This document shows, piece after piece, positions 63,498-64,000 of a DNA stretch of 64,000 nucleotides. Each line of letters opens with the position of its first letter. The first letter of the stretch is position 1. Below the pieces are notes generated by a model. It was not told where the DNA came from. It saw only the letters and a program-made list of their open reading frames with translations, and searched no databases. Made by a program: the position numbers and the translations under genes. This DNA comes from Novosphingobium sp. G106 (GTDB lineage Bacteria > Pseudomonadota > Alphaproteobacteria > Sphingomonadales > Sphingomonadaceae). The stretch covers positions 248,001 to 312,000 of the forward strand of contig NZ_JAHOOZ010000002.1 in the NCBI RefSeq assembly GCF_019075875.1, in the 5' to 3' direction.

Positions 63498-63869
63498 ATG
63501 ACTAACTCGCATCCACGAACGCCCGCGGACATCGAACGCATCTCGCCCATCGCGTTGAAGCTCTACCCGCGTATAATCGAGATGCTCGAGCTGTCCGAAG
63601 CCGAGAGCGCCGCGATCCTAACGATGACGGCAAACCGGATGCCCAAGGAGCTTAGCGAGGATCAGATTTCGCGGATCAGCTTTTTGATCGGGATCGAGCA
63701 GAGGCTGGAAGGCCTGACTTTCAATGGTCAGATCAATCTGTCGCCGGCCGAGTGGATGCATGCGCCCAGCGAACAGCTATCGGGCCAGACGCCGGTAGAA
63801 TACATGGCCACGGCGGGACTAGCGGGAATGAAACATGTTCGAGACATTCTCGACGCTCTCATGATCTGA
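63498..63869 (+). CDS. MbcA/ParS/Xre-type antitoxin, orphan
   Basis: A 123-residue protein. The N-terminal half is an HTH region (LYPRIIEMLELSEAESAAIL, then PKELSEDQISRISFLIGIEQ). The C-terminal half has the DUF2384 toxin-binding pattern (SPAEWMHAPSEQLSGQTPVE, then YMATAGLAGMKHVRDILDAL). No RES toxin follows before the window end (only 131 bases, AT-rich then GC-rich, without a gene). Either the toxin lies elsewhere or it is an orphan regulator. Confidence 0.7.
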   Translation: MTNSHPRTPADIERISPIALKLYPRIIEMLELSEAESAAILTMTANRMPKELSEDQISRISFLIGIEQRLEGLTFNGQINLSPAEWMHAPSEQLSGQTPVEYMATAGLAGMKHVRDILDALMI

Positions 63870-64000
63870 TTTTAAACGTTTTTCTGATATTTTTTCTGAT
63901 TGGGCTTGCTTGTAGGTAAACTGACCTGCGTACCCCCTTCTGAGCTGTGAAACTCCATTCTGACCGAGGGGCCGGATACGGAGAGGAAGACGAAGAATTC

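Noticed and set aside
1..64000. CRISPR arrays, rRNA or tRNA genes
   Set aside because: No regularly spaced identical repeats of CRISPR length and no tRNA-like cloverleaf with CCA-type end or rRNA conserved sequence was noticed; a dedicated search was not possible.

Overview
The window is GC-rich DNA most likely from an alphaproteobacterium, probably a sphingomonad. The reasons are the style of the cysI-metB housekeeping end, a GcrA-type DNA-binding domain, IS21- and IS66-type insertion sequences, and heavy use of GTG/TTG starts with overlapping operons. This is inference from gene content; no marker gene is present. No rRNA, tRNA or CRISPR array was seen.

Layout. 1-4201: chromosomal-type genes (cysI tail, metB, small membrane protein, redoxin, DUF488 protein). 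4650-6279: a HipB/HipA toxin-antitoxin pair with three operator-like dyads. 6382-24233: a long defence locus consisting of a WYL-domain regulator, an M15-like protein, a SNF2 ATPase, two coiled-coil proteins (one ending in a GcrA-like helix-turn-helix), a type III-like methyltransferase (Mod) and restriction helicase-nuclease (Res), then AddB-like and AddA-like helicase-nucleases and a helix-hairpin-helix protein. 24341-38788: a mobile-element segment with a tyrosine integrase, NYN and thermonuclease proteins, a protein with a nuclease-like core, decayed toxin-antitoxin genes, a MobA/MobL relaxase, a gene cut by a complete IS21 element, and an AlpA-like regulator. 39242-45499: mcrB, mcrC and a dGTPase. 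45722-48258: a ubiquitin-like operon (Ubl, E2-like, JAB protease, E1-like). 48425-54654: toxin-antitoxin modules (RES/Xre, HipB with a HipA N-domain, AbiEii type), a DnaQ-type exonuclease and IS66 debris. 54936-59882: sbcD and a frameshifted sbcC. 59926-64000: a broken DUF3883 gene, a membrane/TerB gene set, a nucleotidyltransferase gene and an orphan antitoxin.

How the parts may work together. A dyad, GCGAC-N7-GTCGC, occurs just upstream of the WYL gene, the M15/SNF2/Mod/Res operon, the AddB/AddA operon and, 30 kb further on, sbcD. A weaker half-match lies before the dGTPase. This suggests one WYL repressor coordinates a methylation-based restriction machine with two DNA-end-processing nuclease complexes (AddAB-like and SbcCD). 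I do not recognise this set as a named defence system, and it is the best candidate here for an undescribed one.

Several genes carry single-base indels in short G or C runs. They are either sequencing errors or decay, and they should be checked before any gene is called dead.
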